Counted from the stretch's first letter, positions 38,037 through 46,440 are shown. The stretch: DNA of 64,000 nt from an uncultured Jannaschia sp. (GCF_947503795.1 NZ_CANNEZ010000002.1:124001-188000), one strand, 5' to 3'. Translations and numbers: made by a program. Notes: generated by a model not told the origin, from the letters alone.

Positions 38037-38213
38037 ATGGCGAACGAAGATCAGACCGAAGGCAAGACCAAGGACATCACCGGCAAGATCAAGGAAGAGG
38101 CCGGCGACCTGACGGGCAACGACAAGATGAAGCACGAAGGCCAGGCCGATCAGGTCGAGGGCAAGGTGCAGAAGGGCGTCGGCGACCTGAAGGAAGACAT
38201 CAAGAAGATGTGA
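38037..38213 (+). CDS. CsbD family stress-response protein
   Basis: A 58-residue hydrophilic CsbD-like protein with the repeat pattern EGKTKDITGKIKEEAGDLTG and EGQADQVEGKVQKGVGDLK. Members are abundant in stressed cells (B. subtilis CsbD is SigB-dependent); function unknown. The ATG at 38037 has ACGGAGGA eight bases upstream. An EcfG-like promoter precedes it, fitting general-stress control. It is followed by the PhzF-like gene. Confidence 0.9.
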   Translation: MANEDQTEGKTKDITGKIKEEAGDLTGNDKMKHEGQADQVEGKVQKGVGDLKEDIKKM

Positions 38214-38278
38214 CGACCGGCCGGGGGTGGACTTGTGCCGCCCCCGGCTTTCTCCTCCTCGCACGACGAGGAGAGACC

Positions 38279-39139
38279 ATGCCAGACACCCTGCCCTTCC
38301 AGATCTGGGACGTGTTCACCGACGCCCCCTTTACCGGCAATCCGCTGGCCATCGTCGAAAGCGACGGCAGCCTCGGCACGGCGCAGATGCAGACGCTTGC
38401 GCGTCAATTCAACCTTTCCGAAACGATCGTCCTGATGCCGCCCCGCGACCCGGCGCATACGGCGCGCGCGCGGATTTTCTTCCCGACGGCCGAGATCCCC
38501 TTCGCCGGTCACCCGACCATCGGCGCGGCGCTGTTTCTCGCGGGGCGCGACGGCTTGTCGAACGTGGTACTGGAGGAGGAGGCGGGAGTGGTCCCGGTGA
38601 CGATCTCAGACGGGCGCGCGCAGTTCACGGCCCCGGTTCTCCCCGAACGCCGGGGCGGCCCGGTCGATCCCGACCTCTGTGCGGCGGCGCTGGGCCTCGA
38701 CCCGGACCGGATCGGCCCGCACGCGCCGGGTGTCTTCGCGGGCGGTCCGACCTTCCTCTACGTGCCGGTGCGCGACCGCGCCGCGCTGGCCGCCGCCGCT
38801 CCGCGTGACCCCGGCTGGTCGTCGCTGATGGCCGCCGCGGGGGTCGACAACGCCTGGCTCTATACCCCGGACCTCGACGCGCGGATGTTCGCGCCCGGCG
38901 CGGGCATCCCCGAAGATCCGGCGACCGGCTCGGCCAGCGCGATCCTCGCAGCACAGCTTCTGGCGAACGGCGCGCTGCCCGATGGGACAACGCGCCACAT
39001 GATCCGACAGGGGGCGGATATGGGACGCCCGTCCGAGATCGGGTTCGAAGCGGATGTCGCGGAGGGCGCGATCACGGCGGTCCGCATCGCGGGCGGCGCC
39101 GTGCCGGTCGCCGAGGGCCGGATCAGAATCCCAGAGTGA
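38279..39139 (+). CDS. PhzF family protein (epimerase/isomerase-like)
   Basis: A 286-residue diaminopimelate-epimerase-fold protein of the PhzF family. The start MPDTLPFQIWDVFTDAPFTGN has AGGAGA upstream; the frame runs back to 38210 without similarity. Conserved elements are NLSETIVLMPP (the glutamate corresponds to the catalytic Glu of PhzF), PFAGHPTIGAA and IPEDPATGSAS. No phenazine genes are near, so this is one of the generic PhzF relatives with unknown substrate. It overlaps the end of the convergent ompV-like gene by 17 bases. Confidence 0.88.
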   Translation: MPDTLPFQIWDVFTDAPFTGNPLAIVESDGSLGTAQMQTLARQFNLSETIVLMPPRDPAHTARARIFFPTAEIPFAGHPTIGAALFLAGRDGLSNVVLEEEAGVVPVTISDGRAQFTAPVLPERRGGPVDPDLCAAALGLDPDRIGPHAPGVFAGGPTFLYVPVRDRAALAAAAPRDPGWSSLMAAAGVDNAWLYTPDLDARMFAPGAGIPEDPATGSASAILAAQLLANGALPDGTTRHMIRQGADMGRPSEIGFEADVAEGAITAVRIAGGAVPVAEGRIRIPE

Positions 39140-39929
39140 ATCGTCGGGTCAGACCGATCCGCGCCGAGACCTGGCTGTCATCGAGCGAGATCGGGCTGTC
39201 GGCGGCATCGTTGCGCAACCGGTCGTAGGAGACGGCGGCGTCGACGCCCCAGCGGTCGTTGATGCGATAGCCGGCGCCGAGCTCGACCCCGGTCGACATC
39301 AGGCCACCCGACGCATTGAACTGGGTGTAGGCGGGGGCGGAGGCCGCGGCTTCCGCGGCGGTGACGCCGAAATAGGTCGAGGCGTAGTCGCTGTCGGCGA
39401 AGAAGGCCCGCGGCCCGGCCCGGAGCGTCAGGCGGTCGGTCGGGCGGACGAACACATCGGCCCCCAGCTCGCCCACCCAGGCCTCGTGCCCGATCACGCC
39501 GTAGCGGACGGCGCCGAACACCTGATAGTCCGAGGTCGCGTAGCGCAGGCCGACGCCCAGCTCGAGCGCGGCATCGACATCGTTGAAGCCCGCCAGTTCC
39601 GGATTATCGGCCACGTCGCGGTCGCCGATATAGCGGAACGACCCGGTCACGCCGAAGCCTTCGGGCTGGTAGAGCGGATCGGGATTGCCGAATGTGAATC
39701 CGCCGAGCCGCAGGTAGTTCAGCTCGAACCCGAGATCGGGGACCGCTTCGGACCCGTCCGCGCCGAAATAATCGGGCGCGGTGGCCACCCCGGTGCGCAG
39801 CGTGAACCCGAGCGCCGGGCCGGTGCCCTGCGTCGAGAGGGTCACGGGGCCGGTGCCCGCGGCCTGCTCCTGCGCGACGGCGGGTGCGGCGAGGGCCAGG
39901 GCGGCGGCGAGGGCGGTCAGGCGGAGCAT
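39123..39929 (-). CDS. MipA/OmpV family outer membrane protein
   Basis: A 268-residue outer membrane beta-barrel protein with a signal peptide (MLRLTALAAALALAAPAVAQ) and alternating-strand sequence, including LGFTLRTGVATAPDYFG, AVPDLGFELNYLRLGG and a terminal aromatic/Phe (RFTLGF), the usual BAM-recognition end. MipA is a scaffold for murein synthesis in E. coli, but many relatives are simply outer membrane channels. Divergent from rlmJ with a relatively AT-rich 135-bp gap. Confidence 0.87.
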   Translation of the reverse strand: MLRLTALAAALALAAPAVAQEQAAGTGPVTLSTQGTGPALGFTLRTGVATAPDYFGADGSEAVPDLGFELNYLRLGGFTFGNPDPLYQPEGFGVTGSFRYIGDRDVADNPELAGFNDVDAALELGVGLRYATSDYQVFGAVRYGVIGHEAWVGELGADVFVRPTDRLTLRAGPRAFFADSDYASTYFGVTAAEAAASAPAYTQFNASGGLMSTGVELGAGYRINDRWGVDAAVSYDRLRNDAADSPISLDDSQVSARIGLTRRFTLGF

Positions 39930-40065
39930 CAGGATTCGTCCAAAGGGTTGGCGTCGACTAGCTATCTAGCACGTCCTTCGCCTTGGCCATGATGCAATTT
40001 TACACTTCACGTCACGAAATCGCGCGCGGCTTGTCCAGAGGACCACAGGGCGCTAGCCGGAGCCC

Positions 40066-40845
40066 ATGCTTTCCTACCAGCACGCCTATCACGCCGGGAA
40101 CGCGGCCGACGTCCACAAGCACGCGCTGCTGGCGGTCGCGCTGGACTACATGGCCCGCAAGGACAAGGCGCTCAGCTATTTCGAGACCCATGCCGGGCGG
40201 GGGCGCTACGACCTTTCCGACGTCCAGGCGCGCCGCACCGGCGAGGCGGCGGCAGGGGTCGGGCGGTGGCTTGCGCGGATGCCCGCCGATCACCCCTGGC
40301 GGCGCACGGTCGAGGCGGTGCGCGCCGATCACGGACCCGACGCCTATCCCGGCTCGCCGCTTCTGGCCGCGCGGCTGACGCGGCCCTTCGACCGGCTCGA
40401 CCTGGCCGAATTGCACCCGGCCGAACATGCGGCGCTGCTGGCCGCGATGCCCGAGCATCCCAACATCCGCATCCACAAGCGCGACGGGATCGAGATGGCC
40501 CGCGCGCTGACCCCGCCCGAGCCGCGCCGGGGCCTGATGCTGATCGACCCGTCCTGGGAGGTGCGGAGCGATTACGAGCGAATGGCGAAGCTCTTGCCCG
40601 CGCTGCACCGCAAGTGGGGCGTCGGGGTGCTGATGCTCTGGTATCCGATCCTGCGCGACCGCCGGCATGGCCCGATGCTCCGCGCGCTCCGCGAGACGCT
40701 GCCCGACGCGCTTGTCAGCGAGGTCCGCTTCGCGCCCGCGCGCGATGGACACGGGATGGAGGGGTCGGGCATGGTCGTGGTCAATCCGCCCTGGGGCCTG
40801 CCCGAGGCGGCGACGGCCCTCGCGGCCCGCTTCAAGGAGGACTGA
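40066..40845 (+). CDS. rlmJ: 23S rRNA (adenine2030-N6)-methyltransferase
   Basis: A 259-residue RlmJ. The family N terminus MLSYQHAYHAGNAADVHKH, FETHAGRGRYDL and GSPLLAARLTR are all present. The catalytic motif IV, DPPY in E. coli, reads DPSW here, a variant at two positions. The enzyme methylates A2030 of 23S rRNA using S-adenosylmethionine. It is followed after one base by a DUF1330 gene. Confidence 0.88.
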   Translation: MLSYQHAYHAGNAADVHKHALLAVALDYMARKDKALSYFETHAGRGRYDLSDVQARRTGEAAAGVGRWLARMPADHPWRRTVEAVRADHGPDAYPGSPLLAARLTRPFDRLDLAELHPAEHAALLAAMPEHPNIRIHKRDGIEMARALTPPEPRRGLMLIDPSWEVRSDYERMAKLLPALHRKWGVGVLMLWYPILRDRRHGPMLRALRETLPDALVSEVRFAPARDGHGMEGSGMVVVNPPWGLPEAATALAARFKED

Positions 40846-40846
40846 G

Positions 40847-41140
40847 ATGCCGAAGGGATACTGGATCGCGCATGGCCGGGTCGACGACCCCGACGCCTAC
40901 GACCTTTACCGCGCGGCCAACGCGGCACCGCTGGCCGAATATGGCGGCCGGTTCCTCGTGCGCGGCGGCCAGCGCAGCGTCGTCGAGGGCAACGCCAAGC
41001 CCCGGACCGTGGTGATCGAGTTTCCCGACTTCCAGGCCGCGATGGAGTGCTACCAGTCGGACGGCTACCAGGCTGCGATGCGGCTTCGCGAGGGGATCAG
41101 CGAAAGCGACCTCGTGATCGCCGAGGGGTGGGAGGGCTGA
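40847..41140 (+). CDS. DUF1330 family protein
   Basis: A 97-residue DUF1330 protein of the dimeric alpha-beta barrel type: KGYWIAHGRVDDPDAYDLYR, YGGRFLVRGGQRSVVEG, and VIEFPDFQAAMECYQSDGYQ are characteristic. It starts a base after rlmJ ends and probably shares its transcript. Function unknown. Confidence 0.9.
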   Translation: MPKGYWIAHGRVDDPDAYDLYRAANAAPLAEYGGRFLVRGGQRSVVEGNAKPRTVVIEFPDFQAAMECYQSDGYQAAMRLREGISESDLVIAEGWEG

Positions 41141-41162
41141 GTTCGCACCCTATATCGGGCTC

Positions 41163-41603
41163 ATGTTTGCAGACCTGATCCGCCGCCTGACGGCCCCCGA
41201 ACCCGATCGCCTTCCCGAACCCGACGCCCGCCTGGCGCTGGCTGCACTTCTGGTGCGCGTCGCGCGCAGCGACGGCCATTACGCCCCCGAGGAGATCGCG
41301 CGCATCGATCGCATCCTGATGAAGCGTCACACGCTGACGCCCGACGGCGCCGCGCAATTGCGACACAGCGCCGAAGCGCTCGAAGCCGAGGCCCCCGACA
41401 CCGTGCGCTTCACCCGCGCCATCAAGGACAGCGTCGACCTGGAGGAGCGGATCTCGGTGATCGAGGCGCTCTGGTCGGTGGTGCTCGCCGATGGACACCG
41501 CGACGAGGACGAGGACGGGCTCCTGCGCCTTCTCGCCAACCTTCTGGGGGTCAATGACCGCGACTCGAATCTCGCCCGGCAGCGGGTCGAGGGCGCGGGC
41601 TGA
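41163..41603 (+). CDS. TerB-like protein (tellurite resistance family)
   Basis: A 146-residue helical protein of the TerB family: ALAALLVRVARSDGHYAPEE and VVLADGHRDEDEDGLLRLLANLLGV contain the acidic metal-binding pattern. Many relatives have nothing to do with tellurite; there is no tellurite operon here. Followed by the FkbM gene. Confidence 0.82.
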   Translation: MFADLIRRLTAPEPDRLPEPDARLALAALLVRVARSDGHYAPEEIARIDRILMKRHTLTPDGAAQLRHSAEALEAEAPDTVRFTRAIKDSVDLEERISVIEALWSVVLADGHRDEDEDGLLRLLANLLGVNDRDSNLARQRVEGAG

Positions 41604-41661
41604 CCCTTGTCCGCCCCGCGCGGCAAGGCTACTGCGCGCTGACGCCACCCGGAGACCGCCC

Positions 41662-42318
41662 ATGCGCCGCGCCTTCAAGAGATGGATCGCCCGCACCTTC
41701 AACACCTGGCGCGCGCCCGCGGCCAATGCCCTTCTGGACTGGTCCGAAGATGGCGGCGAGGCACTTCGGATGCGCTTCGACGGGCTCGGGCCGACGGATA
41801 CGGTGCTGGATTTCGGCGGGTTCGAGGGCGACTGGGCCGCCAAGCTGCACGATGCCCACGGCTGCCGCGTCCACGTCTTCGAGCCCCATCCCGCCTTCGT
41901 CGATCGGCTGCGCGCGCGGTTTTCGGGCAACGATGCCATCGTGATCCACCCCTTCGCGGTGGGCAGCGCGGACGGCACGCTGCCGCTTTCGGATGACGGC
42001 GACGCGTCGTCGGCGCTCTCGGGGCGCGGCACGGTCGAGGGCATGATGCGGGCGGCCGCCAAGGTGATGGCGGACCTGCCCGAGCCGCGCTTCGCGGTGG
42101 CCAAGATCAATATCGAGGGCGGCGAATACGACCTCCTCCCGGCGTTGATCAAGGCGGGCGCCCTGCCCCGGATCGACCGGCTGCAGGTGCAGTTCCACCT
42201 TTATGAACGAGACCATCTCGAGGCCCGCGCCGACCTCGTGCGCCGGATCGAGGCGACCCATGCACCCGACTGGTCCTATCCTTTCGTCTGGGAGCAATGG
42301 ACGCGCCGCGATGCGTGA
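41662..42318 (+). CDS. FkbM family methyltransferase
   Basis: A 218-residue SAM-dependent methyltransferase of the FkbM type. Motif I is VLDFGGFEGDWA, motif II VFEPHP, and KINIEGGEYDLLP matches the FkbM C-terminal signature. Start ATG 41662 has GGAGA upstream; the open frame extends upstream into the terB-like gene. It may methylate a sugar or secondary metabolite hydroxyl, unknown. Its end overlaps the PhnD-like gene by eight bases. Confidence 0.85.
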   Translation: MRRAFKRWIARTFNTWRAPAANALLDWSEDGGEALRMRFDGLGPTDTVLDFGGFEGDWAAKLHDAHGCRVHVFEPHPAFVDRLRARFSGNDAIVIHPFAVGSADGTLPLSDDGDASSALSGRGTVEGMMRAAAKVMADLPEPRFAVAKINIEGGEYDLLPALIKAGALPRIDRLQVQFHLYERDHLEARADLVRRIEATHAPDWSYPFVWEQWTRRDA

Positions 42319-43018
42319 GGCCACGACGGCCAGCCTGTGCTGGTATCCCGCGACCCGCCCCGCGTGGGACCGGCTCTGGGCCGATATCCGCGCGCGACTG
42401 GATGCGGGGCCTGCATACCTGACATGGCCCAATACCGTGGGCGCGCACTGGCGGGATCCGGGTCTCCTGCTGTCGATGACCTGTGCGCTGCCGATGCGGC
42501 GGGGCCTCGCGCGGTCGGTGACGCTGGTGGGCAGCCCCGTCTGGGACGTGCCGGGCCTGCCGCCGGGGCATTACGCGTCGCATCTGGTGATGCGGGCCGA
42601 TGACACCCGGAGCGTGGCCGAGGCCGCGGCGGCAGGCATCGCCGCCAACGATGCCGACAGCCAGTCGGGCCGCGGCGTGCTGGACGACATGGGCGTCGCG
42701 GGGCCCGTGACCTATGTCGGCAGCCATGCCGCGGCGATGCGGGCCGTGGCCGAAGGACGGGCCCACCTGGCGGCGATCGACGTCGTGACCTGGACGATGG
42801 CGCCGCATCCCGACCTCGCGATCCGGATGACCTCGCCCGCCTCGCCCTCGACCCCGTTCATCACCGCGCGCCCCGAATGGCGTGCCCCGGTCCGCGCCGC
42901 CCTCGAGGCCGCGATCGCCGCGATGCCCGAGGCCGACCGCGCCGCCACAAGGCTGGTCGGGATCATGGATCTGCCCGCCGCCGCCTACGCCCCGGACATG
43001 GCGTATCCGGGCGCCTGA
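42311..43018 (+). CDS. PhnD-like periplasmic-binding-fold protein without signal peptide
   Basis: A 235-residue protein related to PhnD/phosphonate-type substrate-binding proteins. The motif ANDADSQSGRGVLDDM is their usual anion-binding Ser-Gly signature, followed by AVAEGRAHLAAIDVVTW. It starts at MREATTASLCWYPATRPAW with no signal peptide, so it would be cytoplasmic. It overlaps the FkbM gene, but no phosphonate transporter partners are near. Function unclear; it could be a sensor or enzyme. Confidence 0.8.
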   Translation: MREATTASLCWYPATRPAWDRLWADIRARLDAGPAYLTWPNTVGAHWRDPGLLLSMTCALPMRRGLARSVTLVGSPVWDVPGLPPGHYASHLVMRADDTRSVAEAAAAGIAANDADSQSGRGVLDDMGVAGPVTYVGSHAAAMRAVAEGRAHLAAIDVVTWTMAPHPDLAIRMTSPASPSTPFITARPEWRAPVRAALEAAIAAMPEADRAATRLVGIMDLPAAAYAPDMAYPGA

Positions 43019-43031
43019 CGCGGCATTCCCA

Positions 43032-43060
43032 TTGCAATCGCCGTGTATTTGCGGCGTAAA
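43032..43060 (+). promoter_or_regulatory. Weak promoter candidate for the ABC importer operon
   Basis: TTGCAA at 43032 and CGTAAA at 43055, 17 bp apart, lie 31 bp before the GTG start of the ATPase. The -10 match is poor, so this is only a candidate. Confidence 0.25.
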
Positions 43061-43090
43061 CGCCCGAAGTCGCCAGAAACGAGGCCGTCC

Positions 43091-43876
43091 GTGCCCCTCG
43101 ACAGCCCTTCCGACGAGACACCGGTTCTGTCGATCCGGTCGCTCCACAAGGCCTATGGTCAGCTGGAGGTACTTCGGGGCGTCGACGTGACCGCGCCGCG
43201 CGGACAGGTCATCTCGCTCATCGGGTCGTCGGGGTCTGGGAAATCGACGCTGCTGCGCTGCGCGAACCTTCTCGAGGACAGCCAGCAGGGCGAGATCCTG
43301 TTCGAAGGCGAAGCGGTCACCTGGCGCGGTACGGGCCACGGCCGGCACCCCGCGAACGCGGCTCAGGTCACGCGCATCCGCACGAACCTGTCGATGGTGT
43401 TCCAGTCCTTCAACCTCTGGTCCCACCTGACCGTTCTTCAGAACGTCATGGAGGCCCCGGTCCAGGTCCTCAAGCGCGACCCCGCCGAGGTCGAGACGGC
43501 GGCGCGGGACTACCTCGCGAAGGTCGGCATCGGCGACAAGTGCGACGCCTGGCCCGCGCAGCTGTCCGGCGGCCAGCAGCAGCGCGCCGCCATCGCGCGC
43601 GCGCTCTGCATGGAGCCGAAGGCGCTGCTCTTCGACGAGCCGACCAGCGCGCTCGACCCCGAGCTCGAGCAGGAGGTGATCCGGGTCATCAAGTCGCTGG
43701 CCGCCGAGGGGCGCACGATGATGATTGTGACCCACGACATGGCGCTGGCCCGCGACGTGAGCGATCACGTCATATTCCTGCACCAGGGCCTGATCGAGGA
43801 GGAGGGTTCGCCCTCCGAGCTCTTCGACACGCCGAAATCCGAGCGGCTGCAACAGTTCCTCGGCACGATTTTCTAG
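43091..43876 (+). CDS. Polar amino acid-type ABC transporter ATP-binding protein
   Basis: A 261-residue HisP/GlnQ-type ATPase: Walker A GSSGSGKSTLLRC, Q-loop VFQSFNLW, signature LSGGQQQRAAIARAL, and LLFDEPTSALDPE. Start GTG at 43091 is preferred over an in-frame ATG at 43043 because the family starts at about ETPVLSIRSLHKAYG. It is the first gene of an operon with binding protein and two permeases, followed by a PuuA-like enzyme. Confidence 0.93.
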   Translation: MPLDSPSDETPVLSIRSLHKAYGQLEVLRGVDVTAPRGQVISLIGSSGSGKSTLLRCANLLEDSQQGEILFEGEAVTWRGTGHGRHPANAAQVTRIRTNLSMVFQSFNLWSHLTVLQNVMEAPVQVLKRDPAEVETAARDYLAKVGIGDKCDAWPAQLSGGQQQRAAIARALCMEPKALLFDEPTSALDPELEQEVIRVIKSLAAEGRTMMIVTHDMALARDVSDHVIFLHQGLIEEEGSPSELFDTPKSERLQQFLGTIF

Positions 43877-43924
43877 ACCCGTCAGCCCCGCAAACAGGGG
43901 CGGCGACAACATGGAGAGACCACA

Positions 43925-44656
43925 ATGAAACTGATCCTGACGACGGCACTTGCCGCCCTCACCGCGACCGCGGCCCTGGCCGACGGCCACGCGACGACGA
44001 TCCGCATGGGCACCGAGGGCGCCTATGCCCCCTACAACTTCCTCAATGACGCGGGCGAGGTCGACGGCTTCGAGATCGAACTGGGCAACATGCTCTGCGA
44101 GAAGGCCGAGCTGACCTGCGAGTGGGTGACGAACGAGTGGGACTCGATCATCCCGAACCTCACTTCGGGCAACTACGATACGATCATGGCCGGCATGTCG
44201 ATCACCGACGAGCGCGACGAGGTCATCGACTTCACCCAGAACTACTTCCCGCCGACCGAGTCGAACTACGTGGCCCTGTCGGACGATGCCGATCTCGAAG
44301 GCGGCGTGATCGCGGCGCAGACCAACACGATCCAGGCCGGCTACATCGCGGAATCGGGCGCCACGCTCCTGGAATTCGCAACCTATGACGAGACCATCGC
44401 CGCCGTCCGCAACGGCGAGGCCGATGCGGTCTTCGCCGACCGCGACGCGCTTCTGCCGACGGTCGAGGAATCGGGCGGCGAGCTGGTCATCACCGGCGAG
44501 GGCGTGCCGCTGGGCGGCGGCGTCGGCATGGGTCTGCGCGAGAGCGACGGCGAGCTGCGCGATACCTTCGACGCCATCATCACCGACATGAAGGCCGACG
44601 GCTCGCTCAACGAACTGATCGTCAAGTGGTTCGGCGACGACGCGCCGCAGTACTGA
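43925..44656 (+). CDS. ABC transporter periplasmic amino acid-binding protein
   Basis: A 243-residue exported binding protein of the LAO/His/Arg-opine family. The signal peptide MKLILTTALAALTATAALA is followed by IRMGTEGAYAPYNFLNDAG and NYDTIMAGMSITDERDEVID. The Glu-Gly-x-Y-x-P-Y pattern suggests binding of an amino-acid-like ligand with an alpha-amino group, basic or polar. Ligand not determined. A stem-loop follows at 44667. Confidence 0.93.
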   Translation: MKLILTTALAALTATAALADGHATTIRMGTEGAYAPYNFLNDAGEVDGFEIELGNMLCEKAELTCEWVTNEWDSIIPNLTSGNYDTIMAGMSITDERDEVIDFTQNYFPPTESNYVALSDDADLEGGVIAAQTNTIQAGYIAESGATLLEFATYDETIAAVRNGEADAVFADRDALLPTVEESGGELVITGEGVPLGGGVGMGLRESDGELRDTFDAIITDMKADGSLNELIVKWFGDDAPQY

Positions 44657-44666
44657 CCCGCCCACC

Positions 44667-44690
44667 GGAGCGGCCCATGCGGGCCGCTCC
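44667..44690 (+). promoter_or_regulatory. Stem-loop between binding protein and permease genes
   Basis: A perfect 10-bp stem (GGAGCGGCCC at 44667, GGGCCGCTCC at 44681) with an ATGC loop and no T-run. This layout usually stabilises the upstream binding-protein message or partly attenuates the permease. Confidence 0.6.
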
Positions 44691-44720
44691 ACCCCGCCCG
44701 ACCGTCCGAGGTTTCCGGCC

Positions 44721-45605
44721 ATCTTCTCCTTTTGCACCGATCCCGCCACGCTCGACGGCCTCGCCTGGCTGGCCTGCTACCTGACGACGGGCAAGCATTT
44801 CGCCTTCTACGGCGCGTTCGGCACGGTGCTCATCCTGTTGGCGGTGACCGCGCCCTCGGCGCTGGCCTTCGGCCTCGGGGGGGCGATGGCGGCCCGGTCG
44901 CGGATCGCGCCGCTGCGCTGGCTGGGCAAGGGCTATATCGCGGTCGTGCGCGGCGTGCCCGACATCGCGTTCTTTCTGTTCTTCGTGATCGCGTTGGACC
45001 AGGCGTTCGAGTGGATCCGGCATCAGGTCAAATGCCCCGAATGGGACGAGCCGATCCGCCAGGGCACCGACTTCATCGTCTGCCAATCGGCCAAGCTGCC
45101 GCTCGGCAATGCGCCGCAATGGGTGCATGAAGGCTACGGTTTCGCGCTCGCGGTGCTGACCTTCGCGATCGTCTTCGGCGCCTTCGCGGCCAATGTCCTC
45201 TACGGCGCGATGCGGGCCGTCCCCCGCGCGCAAGTCGAGACGGCCGAGGCCTATGGCATGTCGCGGTCGCAGGCCTTTCGCCGGGTAATCCTGCCGCAGA
45301 TGTGGGTCTACGCGCTGCCGGGGCTGGGCAATCTTTGGATGGTCCTCATCAAGGCGACGCCGCTCCTCTTCCTGCTGGGCGTCGAGGATATCGTCTATTG
45401 GGCGCGCGAGCTCGGGGCGGCCAAGACGCCGCGCTTCTCGGAGTATCCCCATGGCGACTGGCGGATCTGGTATTTCTCGGCGCTTCTGGTGTTCTACCTC
45501 GCCTTCACGCGGGTTTCCGAGATCGTGATCACGCGGCTGACCCGACGCCTGTCCCGCGGTCAGGCCACGGCGGCGGGCGAAGCGATGCGGAAGGCGGGCG
45601 CATGA
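44721..45605 (+). CDS. ABC transporter permease (HisQ/HisM type), first subunit
   Basis: A ~294-residue permease with the binding-protein-dependent inner-membrane motif EAYGMSRSQAFRRVILPQMWVYALPGL and ~5 helices. The family N terminus (FSFCTDPATLDGLAWLACYL) is coded upstream of the first GTG at 44826, but no ATG, GTG or TTG exists in frame there. The ATC at 44721, behind GAGG, is the likely start, so an unusual initiation codon is proposed. A GTG start at 44826 would remove ~35 conserved residues. Confidence 0.82.
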   Translation: MFSFCTDPATLDGLAWLACYLTTGKHFAFYGAFGTVLILLAVTAPSALAFGLGGAMAARSRIAPLRWLGKGYIAVVRGVPDIAFFLFFVIALDQAFEWIRHQVKCPEWDEPIRQGTDFIVCQSAKLPLGNAPQWVHEGYGFALAVLTFAIVFGAFAANVLYGAMRAVPRAQVETAEAYGMSRSQAFRRVILPQMWVYALPGLGNLWMVLIKATPLLFLLGVEDIVYWARELGAAKTPRFSEYPHGDWRIWYFSALLVFYLAFTRVSEIVITRLTRRLSRGQATAAGEAMRKAGA

Positions 45606-45634
45606 GCGCGCCCTCCGCCGCCGGGCGCGTCTGA
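45602..45634 (+). other. Ten-codon mini-ORF bridging the two permease genes
   Basis: ATG at 45602 overlaps the first permease's stop (ATGA), and its stop overlaps the second permease's start (TGATG). The peptide MSAPSAAGRV has no expected function; the layout suggests translational coupling through a minigene, or it may be coincidence. Confidence 0.35.
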
Positions 45635-46440
45635 TGGAGGAATGTCTCCAGACCATCGCCGATTACGGCCTCCGATCGCTCGGCATCGGCGAGCGGCTGT
45701 TGCCGCGCTCGGAGTTCACGCTCTGCCAGCAGGTCGTGCTGATCGGGTCGGGCCTGATCTGGAACGTCTATTTCGGGCTGATCGCGCTTTTGTCGGGCTT
45801 TGCGCTGGCGACGGTGCTGGCGGTCGGCAAGGCCTCGCCCAAGCTCTGGGCGCGCAAGCCGTCGGAATGGTTCATCTTTATTTTCCGGGGCTCGCCGCTC
45901 TTCATCCAGTTCTTCTTCGCCTATTTCGCCTTCCTCGCCCTCAAGCAGATCGCCCCCTGGGCCGAACCGCTCTCCTCGGCCTGGGCGGGCGCGGTCGTCG
46001 TGCTCTTCCTCAACACCGCCGCCTATTCGGCCGAGATCTTCTACGGCGCGCTGGGCTCGGTCCCGAAGGGCGACCAGGAGGCGGCCGAGGCCTATGGCAT
46101 CACCGGCTGGCGCAAGTTCAAGCGGATCACCTGGCCCACCACGCTGCGCCTCGCCTGGCCCGCCTACACGAACGAGGCGATCTTCCTCTTCCATGCGACG
46201 ACGCTGGTGTTCTTCACCGGCTTCCCGGCCCGCCAGCAGAAAGGCGACGCGCTCTATTACGCCAATTACTTCGCCGACAAGACCTTCAACCCCTTCGTGC
46301 CCTATCCGATCCTCGCGGGGTATTTCATCCTCCTGACCCTCGTCATCATCGGCATCATGGGGTCCATCAACCGTCGCCTGAACCGCCACCTGCCCGAGGC
46401 GCCGGGCCGGCCGAGCCTTCTGGGACAGGTGATGCGATGA
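45634..46440 (+). CDS. ABC transporter permease (HisQ/HisM type), second subunit
   Basis: A 268-residue permease with ~5 membrane helices and the EAA-loop EAAEAYGITGWRKFKRITWPTTLRLAWPAY. The start ATG 45634 comes right after the mini-ORF. It ends as ATGA over the next start, so it is coupled to the PuuA-like gene. Together with the first permease, ATPase and binding protein it forms a complete importer. Confidence 0.93.
   Translation: MEECLQTIADYGLRSLGIGERLLPRSEFTLCQQVVLIGSGLIWNVYFGLIALLSGFALATVLAVGKASPKLWARKPSEWFIFIFRGSPLFIQFFFAYFAFLALKQIAPWAEPLSSAWAGAVVVLFLNTAAYSAEIFYGALGSVPKGDQEAAEAYGITGWRKFKRITWPTTLRLAWPAYTNEAIFLFHATTLVFFTGFPARQQKGDALYYANYFADKTFNPFVPYPILAGYFILLTLVIIGIMGSINRRLNRHLPEAPGRPSLLGQVMR

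Noticed and set aside
38279-39139. Phenazine biosynthesis
   Set aside because: PhzF-like proteins are widespread with other roles; no other phz genes are present.
41163-41603. Tellurite resistance locus
   Set aside because: A single TerB-like gene without terC, terD or terZ partners does not make a tellurite system.
42311-43018. Phosphonate transporter binding protein
   Set aside because: It lacks a signal peptide and phnC/phnE partners; only the fold is supported.
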